A stretch of DNA of 64,000 nucleotides, taken from assembly GCF_026625645.1 (NCBI RefSeq), contig NZ_CP113056.1:2641001-2705000 (forward strand), given 5' to 3'. The notes beneath the pieces are model-generated. The model did not search any database. It was not told the DNA's origin and saw nothing but the letters and a program-made list of their open reading frames with translations. This document shows, piece after piece, positions 45,443 through 54,332 of this stretch. The position numbers were made by a program, and so were the translations under genes. How positions within the stretch are numbered: position 1 is the stretch's first letter; every line of letters begins with the position of its first letter. This stretch comes from Ancylobacter sp. SL191 (GTDB lineage Bacteria > Pseudomonadota > Alphaproteobacteria > Rhizobiales > Xanthobacteraceae).

Positions 45443-46081
45443 ATGAGTGCCGACCTTCTCCCCGCCGCCCTGTCTCCTGACTTCCTTCTCATCTGCTTCA
45501 TCGTCGTCGTCTCGCCGGGAACCGGCGCGCTCTACACGATGGCGGCCGGGCTGGGGCAGGGGCGCGCGGCGAGCCTGCTCGCCGCCTTTGCCTGCACGCT
45601 CGGTATCGTGCCGCATCTCGCCGCCGCCATGCTCGGGCTCGCGGCGGTGCTGCATGCCAGCGCGCTCGCCTATGAGACGCTGCGTTATGCCGGCGTCGCC
45701 TATCTCCTCTACATGGCCTGGCAGGTGCTGCGGGCAGACGGGCCGCTGCGCATCACCCCGGAAGCCGCACGGCTGCGGCCGGGGCGGGTGATCGCCGACG
45801 GCATCCTGCTGAACCTGCTGAACCCCAAGCTCTCCATCTTCTTCGTGGCCTTCCTGCCGCAGTTCATCGCGCCCGCGGAGCCGGCACCCTTGCTGCGGAT
45901 GATGGAAATGTCGGGGGTGTTCATGGCGATGACCTTCGTGGTCTTCGCGCTCTACGGCCTGTTCGCGGCGGCGATCCGCGGCCAGCTCGCCGCGCGACCG
46001 GCCATCCTTGCCTGGATGCGGCGGGGCTTTGCCGCGGCCTTTGTGGCGCTCGGTGCGAAGCTTGCCCTGAGCGAGCGTTAG
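45443..46081 (+). CDS. LysE/RhtB family amino acid exporter
   Basis: 212-aa inner-membrane translocator with about six helices. The N-terminal motif FLLICFIVVVSPGTGALYTMAAGLGQGRAA (about 15-44) and YLLYMAWQVLRADGP with NLLNPKLSIFFVAFLPQF are the LysE/RhtB hallmarks. Substrate probably a neutral amino acid or homoserine lactone-type compound; not determined by sequence. No operon partner. Confidence 0.92.
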   Translation: MSADLLPAALSPDFLLICFIVVVSPGTGALYTMAAGLGQGRAASLLAAFACTLGIVPHLAAAMLGLAAVLHASALAYETLRYAGVAYLLYMAWQVLRADGPLRITPEAARLRPGRVIADGILLNLLNPKLSIFFVAFLPQFIAPAEPAPLLRMMEMSGVFMAMTFVVFALYGLFAAAIRGQLAARPAILAWMRRGFAAAFVALGAKLALSER

Positions 46082-46094
46082 GCGCCCAAAGAAA

Positions 46095-46114
46095 AGCCCC
46101 ATCCACCGGGGGCT
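46095..46114 (-). terminator. Terminator-like hairpin, T-rich on the minus strand
   Basis: AGCCCC / GGGGCT with an 8-base loop is followed on the minus strand by TTTCTTT. It would end transcription of the 43-aa protein gene and lies just past the exporter stop. Confidence 0.5.
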
Positions 46115-46221
46115 GGTGAACGGGGCAGAGCGTGCCGTCAAGCACGGGCGCCTGGAATGCGCCGCTTTCGGCCGGAGGGAACCCGGTTGGGGACGGGGTG
46201 ACCGAAAGTTTCAGCTCGGGC

Positions 46222-46353
46222 TCATTCGCCCGGAAGCGGGTGGTTATGGCGGCGGGTGGCCTTGGTCGAGATGTCGACATAGGCCAGCGTGCCGGCGAAG
46301 CCGCCGAAGGCGAGCAGCGTGAAGGCGAGAAAAAGCACGGTCTCCATGGGCAT
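46222..46353 (-). CDS. Small single-pass membrane protein
   Basis: 43-aa frame starting ATG CCC ATG after GGGAGAACGCC. Residues 4-26 form one hydrophobic helix (TVLFLAFTLLAFGGFAGTLAY), followed by a basic tail (DISTKATRRHNHPLPGE). The ribosome site and clean topology support it. No family recognised; it could assist a membrane complex. Confidence 0.6.
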   Translation of the reverse strand: MPMETVLFLAFTLLAFGGFAGTLAYVDISTKATRRHNHPLPGE

Positions 46354-46457
46354 TGGCGTTCTCCCCATCGTTGGATGAGCCAACGCTAGGCGCCCGCCGC
46401 CGCGCCGGCTTTGCGCTACGTCAAAGGCGGCACGTGTTTCCTCCCCTTGCGGAAGGC

Positions 46458-46637
46458 TCAGGGCGTGGTGATCGCCTGATCGACCAGCAAGGCGAGGCCG
46501 ATGAGGGCGATGAAGATCAGGAAGAACAGACCGAACAGGATCAGTGACAGCCGGCGCGCCAGAGCGGACACATTGGTCATGCCGATGGCGCCGGCGATGA
46601 TCGAGATGATGAGAAAGATGACGGCGTATTTGAACAT
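46458..46637 (-). CDS. DUF1328 (UPF0391, YtjA-like) membrane protein
   Basis: 59-aa two-helix membrane protein. It begins MFKYAVIFLIISIIAGAIG, the conserved start of DUF1328, and the second helix is LILFGLFFLIFIALIGLALL. Members are small inner-membrane proteins of unknown function, often induced by stress. Just 104 bp upstream of the 43-aa gene on the same strand. Confidence 0.9.
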   Translation of the reverse strand: MFKYAVIFLIISIIAGAIGMTNVSALARRLSLILFGLFFLIFIALIGLALLVDQAITTP

Positions 46638-46705
46638 GGCGGGATCCCTGCGACCTCACGCCATGAACGGCGTACCGGCGGCAAGGTTCCCGGTTCCGCC
46701 GCGCC

Positions 46706-48034
46706 TCAGCCGCCGTCCGAGCGCCCGTCTTGCTCGGTGGGGAAGCTGTCAGCGTCGCTCGACCGGCGCATCTGCGCCCGGCGATCCGGGGCAGCGGCCG
46801 GCGTTTCCGCCGTGTCGTCCTCGGGCTGCGGCACCGTGCCGGTGATGGCGGAGGCGGCGCTCGCCTCGTCGACGGCCGCGTGGACCGTGCCGGCCGGCGT
46901 CTCGCGGCAGCACATGCGCCAGACCACGAACAGCAGCAGCAGCGTGTGCGAGGCGGCGGTGAAATAGAACAGCGAGCCCGGCCCGTAATGCTGCATGCCG
47001 TAGGAGGCGAGCGCCGGGCCGACCACCGAGCCGATGCCATAGAGCAGCAGGAGGCCCGCCGCCGTCTCCACCGCCTGCGAGGCGGGGGTGCGGTCATAGG
47101 CATGGGCGGCGGCGAGCGAATAGGCCGGCAGCGACAGCGCGCCGTAGAACAGGCCGAGCAGGCACAGGCCGAGCAGGCCGAAATCGAACATGCCAAGCGC
47201 CAGCCCGGCGAGCATGGCGCCCACCATGAGCCCGGCAAGGATGCGCCGGCGGTCGGTGCGGTCCGAGAAGAAGCCGACCGGCCATTGCGCCACGGCGCCC
47301 GCGACGACGACCGCGCTCATGAAGGTCGCCGCGCCATCGGCGGTGAGGCCCCGGCCAATGCCGAAGATCGGCCCGAGCGACCAGAGCGAGCCATTGGTCA
47401 GGCCGATGACGAAGCAGCCCACCATCGCCACAGGCGCGGCGCGGAACAGGCGCAGCGGGCGGATGCGGGCGGTCTCGATCGGCGCGGGCTGGCCTGCATT
47501 GGACATCACCACCGGCAGGGTGGCGATGGAGAACAGGATGGCAGCGAGCGCGAACAGCTCGAAGCCACGTACCGGGTAGAGCGTGATCATCATCTGCCCG
47601 GCGGTGAGCGCGGCATAGTCCACCATCACATAGGCGCTCATGACGAAGCCGCGCGTCTGGTTGGTGGCGCGGTCGTTCAGCCAGCTCTCGATGACGAGAT
47701 AGAGCCCGGCGAAACAGAAGCCGGTGATGGCGCGCAGCCCGAACCAGACGAAGGGGTCGATAATGATGAGATGGCCCATCATCGCCGCCACCACGCCCGA
47801 GGTCAGGGCGGCGAAGGCGCGGATATGGCCGGAGCGGCGCACGAGGTGCGGTACGGCGAGGCAGCCAATGACGAAGCCGAGATAATAGCTCGAGCCCAAT
47901 ATGCCGAGATTGATGGCGCTGAAGCCCTCAAAGGCGCCGCGCAGCGGGAGCAGCGTGTTCTGCAGGCCGCTGCCGGTAACCAGAAAGAACACGCCGAGCA
48001 GGAGCGCGGCGACAGGGCCGAGAGTCTGGGCCAT
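46706..48034 (-). CDS. MFS transporter, YcaD-like
   Basis: 442-aa major facilitator with 12 predicted helices. It begins LGPVAALLLGVFFLVTGSGLQNTLLPLRG, and the motif FYLVIESWLNDRATNQTRG-like segment (YLVIESWLNDRATNQTRGF) is characteristic of the YcaD/YfkF group; FFSDRTDRRRILAG is the MFS loop signature in the second half. The C-terminal 50 residues are polar. Substrate unknown. Confidence 0.9.
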   Translation of the reverse strand: MAQTLGPVAALLLGVFFLVTGSGLQNTLLPLRGAFEGFSAINLGILGSSYYLGFVIGCLAVPHLVRRSGHIRAFAALTSGVVAAMMGHLIIIDPFVWFGLRAITGFCFAGLYLVIESWLNDRATNQTRGFVMSAYVMVDYAALTAGQMMITLYPVRGFELFALAAILFSIATLPVVMSNAGQPAPIETARIRPLRLFRAAPVAMVGCFVIGLTNGSLWSLGPIFGIGRGLTADGAATFMSAVVVAGAVAQWPVGFFSDRTDRRRILAGLMVGAMLAGLALGMFDFGLLGLCLLGLFYGALSLPAYSLAAAHAYDRTPASQAVETAAGLLLLYGIGSVVGPALASYGMQHYGPGSLFYFTAASHTLLLLFVVWRMCCRETPAGTVHAAVDEASAASAITGTVPQPEDDTAETPAAAPDRRAQMRRSSDADSFPTEQDGRSDGG

Positions 48035-48157
48035 GATGGGACCGGCGGTGAGCGGGCAAACGGGGAAGCGATTCCGGCTGGAATCAAGCCTTTATCCTTC
48101 TTCCCGTATTCCCGTTCCGCCCTCAAGTCGAGACAGCGAAAAGGCGAGCGTGCAGCA

Positions 48158-49069
48158 ATGAGCAATCAAGGTAGCGGTTCTGCGAGCGACCAGCCGGTGA
48201 AACTCCACTCGAGCTTCCTGAGCGTCGAGATCGCCCGGCTCGGGGCGGAGATGCAGAGCCTGAAGGACGCGCAGGGGCGCGACCTGCTGTGGGATGGCGA
48301 CGCCGCCTTCTGGACCGGGCGGGCGCCGCTGCTCTTTCCCATTGTCGGGCGGTTGCCGAACGACCAGCTCGTGCATGAGGGCACGGCCTATCCGATGAGC
48401 CAGCACGGCTTCGCCCGCCGCCGGGTGTTCGAGCTGATCGACCACAGCGGCGCGCAGGCGCAGTTCTCGCTGCGGCCGGATGAGGAGACGCGCAAGCAAT
48501 ACCCGTTCGATTTCACGCTGATGGTCACCTACACGCTGGAGGAGGCGACGCTGACCATCAAGGTGGTGGTGGCCAATCCCGGCACGGTGACGCTGCCGGC
48601 GAGCGTCGGCTTTCACCCGGCCTTCCGCTGGCCCTTGCCCTATGGCGGCACGCGGGCGGACCACCGGCTGGTGTTCGAGAAGGCGGAGGTGGAGCCGGTG
48701 CATCGCCCGGTCGGCGGGCTGCTCGCGGCGGCTTCCGAGCCCAACCCGGCCATCGACACGGTGCTGACGCCGACCGACGCGCTGTTCGCGCGCGACGCGC
48801 TGATCTTCCTGCACCCGCGCTCGCACCATGTGCGCTTCGGCGTGCCGGGCGAACCGGGACTTGAGATCGCCTATCCCGTCATGGAGCAGCTCGGCATCTG
48901 GTCGAAGCCGGGCGCGCCCTTCCTGTGCATCGAGCCGTGGTCGGGCTATGCCTCGCCCGAGAACGCGCCGGCCGAGTTCACCCGGAAGCCCGGCCTCAGT
49001 CACATCCCGCCCGGCGGCTCGAAGAGTTTCGCCATGGCGGTGCGCTGGCTGCCGGATGTCGGCCGCTAG
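48158..49069 (+). CDS. Aldose 1-epimerase family protein
   Basis: 303-aa beta-sandwich of the galactose mutarotase-like group. ARLGAEMQSLKDAQGRDLLWDGDAAFWTGRAPLLFPIVGRL (about 28-68), the catalytic His in SVGFHPAFRWPL and Glu in FLCIEPWSGYAS are present. It resembles LacX-type members. Interconverts sugar anomers; substrate unknown. Divergent from the MFS gene with 123 bp between starts, so the two may be co-regulated. Confidence 0.9.
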   Translation: MSNQGSGSASDQPVKLHSSFLSVEIARLGAEMQSLKDAQGRDLLWDGDAAFWTGRAPLLFPIVGRLPNDQLVHEGTAYPMSQHGFARRRVFELIDHSGAQAQFSLRPDEETRKQYPFDFTLMVTYTLEEATLTIKVVVANPGTVTLPASVGFHPAFRWPLPYGGTRADHRLVFEKAEVEPVHRPVGGLLAAASEPNPAIDTVLTPTDALFARDALIFLHPRSHHVRFGVPGEPGLEIAYPVMEQLGIWSKPGAPFLCIEPWSGYASPENAPAEFTRKPGLSHIPPGGSKSFAMAVRWLPDVGR

Positions 49070-49078
49070 GCGCGGGCT

Positions 49079-50116
49079 TCACGCCGATCGCGGCTGCTCG
49101 CCGGCCAGCGGCTCGCCCGCCGTGGCGATCCGGTCGCGGCCTTCCTGCTTGGCGCGATAGAGCGCGGCATCGGCCGAGGCCACCAGCCGGTCGATGTCCA
49201 GCACGCTGGCATGCTGGTGGGCGACGCCGATGCTGGCGGTGAGCCGGCGGCGGTCCGGCCGGCGGATGCCGGCATTGCCGAGGGTCGCGTGCAGGCGCTC
49301 GGCCACTTTCTGCGCGGCGCGGGCATCGGCGCCGGGCAGGATCAGGCCGAATTCCTCGCCGCCATAGCGGGCGAGCACGTCGCCGGCCCGCCGCTCCATC
49401 GCGGCGAGGGCGGCGCCCACCTGGCGCAGCAGTGCGTCGCCGGCGGGGTGGCCGAAGCGGTCATTCACATCCTTGAAGCCGTCGAGGTCCATCATCACCA
49501 GAGCCAGCGGCTCGCCGGTGCGCTGGGAGCGGCTGGCGGCGCGGGCAAGTCCCTCGTCGAAGGCGCGGCGGTTCTCCAGGCCCGTCAGCGGGTCGATGCG
49601 CGAATGGCGCGTCAGTTCCTCATTGCGGCGGAACAGCTCCACCTCGTCGGCGGCGATGGTGGCGAGCACGCGCAGAGGCTCGATGTCGATCGCGCCCAGC
49701 ATATGCGGCGCGGCGCTGAGCACGCAGAGCGAGCCGACCGGCAGCCGGTCGTCGAGCAACAGCGGAACGCCCGCATAGAAGCCGATGCGAGGACCGTCGA
49801 GCTGGGGATGCCCCGCGAAACGCGGATCGCTGGAAATATCGCGCGAGACCAGGGCTTGCCCTTGGGAAATGATCAACTGGCAGATCGATTGCTCGCGCGG
49901 TCGGCTGGCCTGCGTCGGCTGGCCGGCCGAGGCCTTGATCCATTGGGTCTGGGCGTCGATGAAGCTGATGAAGGCGAGGTCGCACTGGTAGATGTGGCGC
50001 GCCAGCCAGGCGATGCGGTCGAAACGCGGATCGGGCGGCGAATCCATGATGCTGCAGGCCTCGAGGGCCCGCAGGCGCTGCGTCTCGTTCGACGGAGGCG
50101 CGGGAGTCCGCCACAT
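49079..50116 (-). CDS. GAF-GGDEF diguanylate cyclase
   Basis: 345-aa soluble signalling enzyme making cyclic di-GMP. A GAF domain (about 25-165; FISFIDAQTQWIKASAG, GFYAGVPLLLDDRLPVGSLCVL) precedes the GGDEF domain (about 175-335). The active site YGGEEFGLIL is intact, and RAGD, five residues before it, is a complete inhibitory I-site. GAF ligand unknown. It flanks the trehalose operon on the same strand. Confidence 0.94.
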   Translation of the reverse strand: MWRTPAPPSNETQRLRALEACSIMDSPPDPRFDRIAWLARHIYQCDLAFISFIDAQTQWIKASAGQPTQASRPREQSICQLIISQGQALVSRDISSDPRFAGHPQLDGPRIGFYAGVPLLLDDRLPVGSLCVLSAAPHMLGAIDIEPLRVLATIAADEVELFRRNEELTRHSRIDPLTGLENRRAFDEGLARAASRSQRTGEPLALVMMDLDGFKDVNDRFGHPAGDALLRQVGAALAAMERRAGDVLARYGGEEFGLILPGADARAAQKVAERLHATLGNAGIRRPDRRRLTASIGVAHQHASVLDIDRLVASADAALYRAKQEGRDRIATAGEPLAGEQPRSA

Positions 50117-50195
50117 GCACGATGCTCCGAGTGAGGCGCGCGCGCATACCGGGCCGGGCGGCGCGCCATCCGACCCCTTTTACATCCTTCCCCGC

Positions 50196-51578
50196 TCAGC
50201 CGAAATGGTCGGGCACCTGTGATAAGTCGGCGAGGAAATCCTCGCACCAGCTATGGATCGTGGTCTTCGCCACCTGGTCCATATTGGCGCGCCAGCGTTC
50301 GCGCCGCTCCTCGACCGGCATGGTGAAGGCGCGGTGGAACGCATCCGCCATGCCTTCCACGTCATAGGGGTTCACCAGCAGCGCGCCGGAGAGCTCATGC
50401 GCCGCGCCGGCGAAGCGCGAGAGCACCAGCACGCCGGGATTCTCCGGATCCTGCGCCGCGACATATTCCTTGGCGACGAGGTTCATGCCGTCGCGTAGTG
50501 GCGTGACGATGCCGAGCCGGGCGTTGCGGTAGATCGCGGCGAGGGTGGCGCGCTGGAAAGGACGGTTGAGATAGCGCAGCGGCACCCAGTCGAACTCGGC
50601 ATATTCGCCATTGATGGCGCCGCCCAGCTCCTCCAGCTCGCGGCGCAGCGCCTGATACTCGGCGACCTCGGCGCGGCTGAGCGGGGCGATCTGCATCAGC
50701 GTCATCTTCGAGCGGTGCTCGGGATAGCGGGCGAGGAAATCGCCAAAGGCGGCGAACTTGCCCGGCAGGCCCTTGGAATAGTCGAGCCGGTCGACGCCGA
50801 CCGCCAGCGCCCGCCCGGCAAGGCTTGCCTTGAGGCGCTTTTCCTCCTCCTTGCCGACCGAGGCACGAGCATCCTTCACAAAGGCCTCGGCGTCGATGCC
50901 GATCGGGTAGGCGACGACGCGGAAGCGCCGGTCGTTGAGGCCCACGCCGCCGCCCGGCGCGATCCAGCCATGGGCTTCCGAGGAGATGTAGGTGAGCAGC
51001 GCGCGCACATCATCCTCGGTCTGCAGCCCGACGAGATCGTAATGCGACAGGTCGCCCACCAGCGCGGCATGCGAGGGCAGGCTGAGGAACACCTCGGGCG
51101 TCGGCCAGGGGATGTGGTGGAAATAGCCGATCCGCCCCGTGAAGCCGAGCTTGCGCAGCTCGGCTGCCAGCGGAATGAAGTGATAATCGTGCACCCAGAT
51201 GATGTCGTCCGGCTTCAGCAGCGGCAGCAGCGAACGGGCGAAATGCTCGTTGACCCGGCGATAGCCCTCCCAGTCCGAGCGGCGGAAGGAGAGCAGGCCG
51301 AGCCGGTAGTGGCAGAGCGGCCAGAGCGTTCCATTGGCATAGCCGGCATAGTGGGCGCGCTGGTCGTCGGGGTCGAGATCCTGCAGCGCATAGGTCACGC
51401 GCCCGGAGCGGAACACCTTGGGCGGGGGCGGGTTCACTTGCGTTTCCCCGCTCCAGCCGAACCACAGGCCGCCGCGCTGGCTCAGCGCCTCGCGCAGGGC
51501 GACCGCCAGACCGCCCGCCTTGGCCGCGCGCTCGCGCGGCGAGGCCACGCGGTTGGAGACGACTACGAGCCGCGCCAA
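50196..51578 (-). CDS. otsA: Trehalose-6-phosphate synthase
   Basis: 460-aa GT20 enzyme that joins UDP-glucose and glucose-6-phosphate to trehalose-6-phosphate. Motifs: LVVVSNRVA near the N-terminus, DIIWVHDYHFIPLAAELR, FFHHIPWP-like GYFHHIPWPTPEVF, GVDRLDYSKGLPGKF and RDGMNLVAKEYVA. I take the TTG at 51578, 6 bases after GGAGGA, as the start; the alternative is ATG at 51593, which itself overlaps that ribosome site. Either start overlaps the end of the upstream GH15 gene, so translation is coupled. Confidence 0.93.
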   Translation of the reverse strand: MARLVVVSNRVASPRERAAKAGGLAVALREALSQRGGLWFGWSGETQVNPPPPKVFRSGRVTYALQDLDPDDQRAHYAGYANGTLWPLCHYRLGLLSFRRSDWEGYRRVNEHFARSLLPLLKPDDIIWVHDYHFIPLAAELRKLGFTGRIGYFHHIPWPTPEVFLSLPSHAALVGDLSHYDLVGLQTEDDVRALLTYISSEAHGWIAPGGGVGLNDRRFRVVAYPIGIDAEAFVKDARASVGKEEEKRLKASLAGRALAVGVDRLDYSKGLPGKFAAFGDFLARYPEHRSKMTLMQIAPLSRAEVAEYQALRRELEELGGAINGEYAEFDWVPLRYLNRPFQRATLAAIYRNARLGIVTPLRDGMNLVAKEYVAAQDPENPGVLVLSRFAGAAHELSGALLVNPYDVEGMADAFHRAFTMPVEERRERWRANMDQVAKTTIHSWCEDFLADLSQVPDHFG

Positions 51579-53356
51579 AACGCTTCCTCCCATGTCTTCG
51601 AGAGCCGCATGGCCATGTCGATCAGGCCGACCATCGAATAGGTCTGCGGAATGTTGCCCCACAGCTCCAGCGTCTGGTTGTCGATGTCTTCTGACAGCAG
51701 CCCCGCCTCGTTGCGGCGGGCGAGCAGGTTGTTGAACAGCTCGCGCGCCTCGTCCCGCCGGCCGATCAGGTCGAGCGCCCCGGCGTACCAGAAGGAGCAG
51801 ATGGTGAAGGAGGTCTCCGGCAGGCCGAAATCGTCCTCGCCGGCGTAGCGCATCAGGTAGCCGTTGCGCATCAGCTCGCGGCCGATCGCCTCCACCGTCG
51901 CGACATAGCGCGGATCGTCCGGGCGCACGAAGCCGAGTTCGGCGAGCAGCAGCAGGCTGGCGTCGAGCTGGCCGTCCTCCTCCGCGTCGACGAAGCTGTT
52001 ATGGGCCTCGCTCCAGGCGAAGGTGAGGATGCGGGCGCGGATCTCGTTGCGCCGCTCCAGCCAGAACTGGACCCGTTCGGGCAGCTCCAGCACGCGGGCG
52101 ATGCGGGCGAGCCGATCACAGGCGGCCCAGCTCATCACCGCCGAGAAGGTATGGACGCGCCTTTTGCCGCGCAGCTCCCACAGGCCGGCATCAGGCTCGA
52201 AGGCGAACTCCACCGCCTTGGCGCCGACGCCCTCCAAGAGCTCGAACAGCGCCCGGTCGCCCTTATTGGGCAGGCGCTCGTCGAAGAACATCTGCGCGGC
52301 GGCGAGCACGACATGGCCATAGCCGTCATTCTGCACCTGCTCGGCCGCCTGGTTGCCGACGCGCACCGGCCCCATGCCGGAGAAGCCTGCCAGCGCCGGG
52401 GCGAAGCGTTCCTCCAGCGGCGTGCCGGGCACGATGGAATAGACCGGCGCCAGTCGGCCGGAGGGCTCGGCGGCGATCACCGTGGTCAAATAGCGGATAT
52501 AGTCCTCCATGGTGCGGGTGGCGCCGAGAAGGTTCAGCGCCCGCACGGTGAAGTAGGAATCGCGCAGCCAGCAGTGCCGGTAGTCCCAATTGCGGATCGA
52601 GTGCGGCGCCTCGGGGATCGAGGTGGTGAGCGCGGCGACGATGCCGCCGGTCTCCTCATAGGCGCACAGCTTCAGCGAGATGGCGGCGCGGATCACCGCG
52701 TCCTGCCACTCGAAGGGAATGGAGAGGTAGCGCACCCATTCCCACCAATAATCGCGGGTCTTCTCCTCGAAGGCGTGCGCAGTCTCGGCGAGGCTGGAGG
52801 CGAAGGGCTCGTCCGGCCCCAGCACCAGCGTGCCGGCCTTGCTGAGCACGAAGGGGCGCTCCTCCATCACATAGACGATGGGCAGATCGGTGGTGGCGCG
52901 GACGGTGAAGTCCTCGCCGGCGAAGCGCATATGGTTGGAGCCGCGCACCGCCACCGGGCGCTGCTCACCCCAGTTGAAATGCGGGCGCAGGCGAATGGTG
53001 ACGCGGCAGGTGCCGGCGATCGGTTCGATCCGCCGCACCAGCATGGCCGGGCGGTAGATGCGGTCATAGAGCTTGAAGCGCGGCGCGAAGTCGGTGATGC
53101 GCAGCTTCGCCCCGTCCGCGTTCTCCAGAATGGTCTCGATGATGGCGGTGTTGCGCTGGTAGCGGCGCGTCGCCGTCACCTGCCCGTCGAGCTGTACGTC
53201 GAAGAAGCCGGCTTCCGGCTCGGTGCCGCCGAGCATGGAGGAGAAGATGGGGTCGCCATCGATACGCGGCCAGCAGCACCAGGCGAGACGCCCGTTCGGA
53301 TCGACAAGCGCGGAGATGGTGCCGTTGCCGATGGCGGCGAGGTTCAGATTGGTCAC
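51563..53356 (-). CDS. Glycoside hydrolase family 15 protein
   Basis: 597-aa (alpha/alpha)6-barrel enzyme of the glucoamylase/trehalase-like GH15 group. The N-terminal beta domain begins LAAIGNGTISALVDPNGRLAWCCWPRIDGDPIF; the catalytic part has RNWDYRHCWLRDSYFTVRAL, and the end DIDNQTLELWGNIPQTYSMVGLID is the family hallmark. Between otsB and otsA, it may hydrolyse trehalose or a related glucan and so balance the pool; activity not proven. Overlaps otsB by 4 bp and otsA by 16 bp. Confidence 0.93.
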   Translation of the reverse strand: MTNLNLAAIGNGTISALVDPNGRLAWCCWPRIDGDPIFSSMLGGTEPEAGFFDVQLDGQVTATRRYQRNTAIIETILENADGAKLRITDFAPRFKLYDRIYRPAMLVRRIEPIAGTCRVTIRLRPHFNWGEQRPVAVRGSNHMRFAGEDFTVRATTDLPIVYVMEERPFVLSKAGTLVLGPDEPFASSLAETAHAFEEKTRDYWWEWVRYLSIPFEWQDAVIRAAISLKLCAYEETGGIVAALTTSIPEAPHSIRNWDYRHCWLRDSYFTVRALNLLGATRTMEDYIRYLTTVIAAEPSGRLAPVYSIVPGTPLEERFAPALAGFSGMGPVRVGNQAAEQVQNDGYGHVVLAAAQMFFDERLPNKGDRALFELLEGVGAKAVEFAFEPDAGLWELRGKRRVHTFSAVMSWAACDRLARIARVLELPERVQFWLERRNEIRARILTFAWSEAHNSFVDAEEDGQLDASLLLLAELGFVRPDDPRYVATVEAIGRELMRNGYLMRYAGEDDFGLPETSFTICSFWYAGALDLIGRRDEARELFNNLLARRNEAGLLSEDIDNQTLELWGNIPQTYSMVGLIDMAMRLSKTWEEAFWRGS

Positions 53357-54174
53357 GGGGCGGCGCGCTCCAGCGTCTGCGGGATCTGCTCAAGCCAGCG
53401 CCGGACATCGGCCGGCGTGGCGAAATGGTGGTCGGCCTGCGCGGTGGCGCGTGGGCCGATGGCGACGGCGAGGCCCCCGGCCGCGCGCACGGCGCGGAAG
53501 CCGTCCTCATCCGTCACGTCGTCGCCGAGGAAAATCGGCACGCGCCCGGCGAAGATGGTGGTGCGCATGAACTGGTCGACCGCCGTGCCCTTGGTGTGCC
53601 CGGCGGGGCGGACCTCGATGACGAAGCGACCCTTGAGGAACTCGACGCCCGGATCGAGCCCGCGACCGAGCTCCACCACCTTGTCCATGATCGCGTCCGA
53701 CCATTGCGGCACGGCGCGGAAATGCACGGCGAGCGACAGCGGCTTGTGCTCGACGAACACGCCCGGCCAGGTCGCGAGTTCCCGGTCGAGCGCCTGCTCC
53801 AGCGGCTTGCGCCATTTCGGTATGGTGATCGGGACCGAAGGCGCATCGGGCGCGAGGCGGATTTCCGCGCCATGCTGGCCGGAGGCGGCGAGCCGGGTCG
53901 GAGCGAAGCGCCGGTCCATCCAGTCGATGGTGCGGCCGGAGACCAGTGCCACCGCCCCGCCGAGCGCCATTTGCAGCCGCGCCAGCGTATCCGGCAGCGA
54001 GATCGGGATGGTCACGCCTTCCGGGTGGTCAGCATGCTCGATCAGCGTGCCGTCAATATCGAGGAACAGAGCCCAGTCGGGGCGCGGGGCGGGGGCAGGG
54101 GGGAGGCTTGTCGGGGCAGGCGACGTCTCGGGAAGATCGGGAACTGGTCCCTTGGCCTGGGGGAGCGTGTGCAT
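53353..54174 (-). CDS. otsB: Trehalose-6-phosphate phosphatase
   Basis: 273-aa HAD phosphatase that releases trehalose. Motif I is WALFLDIDGTLIEHADHPEG (nucleophile Asp39-x-Asp41), motif II ALVSGRTIDWMD, and motif IV FLGDDVTDEDGFRAV. A Pro/Ala-rich N-terminal extension of about 35 residues precedes it. The start at 54174 follows AGGAAACGG. It is the first gene of the otsB-GH15-otsA operon. Its product and otsA complete the OtsAB pathway, used for osmotic and desiccation protection. Confidence 0.95.
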   Translation of the reverse strand: MHTLPQAKGPVPDLPETSPAPTSLPPAPAPRPDWALFLDIDGTLIEHADHPEGVTIPISLPDTLARLQMALGGAVALVSGRTIDWMDRRFAPTRLAASGQHGAEIRLAPDAPSVPITIPKWRKPLEQALDRELATWPGVFVEHKPLSLAVHFRAVPQWSDAIMDKVVELGRGLDPGVEFLKGRFVIEVRPAGHTKGTAVDQFMRTTIFAGRVPIFLGDDVTDEDGFRAVRAAGGLAVAIGPRATAQADHHFATPADVRRWLEQIPQTLERAAP

Positions 54175-54332
54175 TCCGTTTCCTGATACCGGGCTGTGCG
54201 CCCGCCTTGAACTCCCGCCACGCCGAGCGCGCGCGAGGGCGCCGGCGGGCGTGATCGCCCTCGACAACGCGCGAGCGGCGGCGGCGTTCCAATACCAATT
54301 GCGGAAGTGCGGCGGTAAAGCGCGCGCGGGGC

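Noticed and set aside
46730..48157. Long N-terminal extension of the aldose-epimerase-like gene reading through the MFS gene
   Set aside because: The extension is antisense to a clear MFS transporter and has shadow composition; the family N-terminus begins at 48158.
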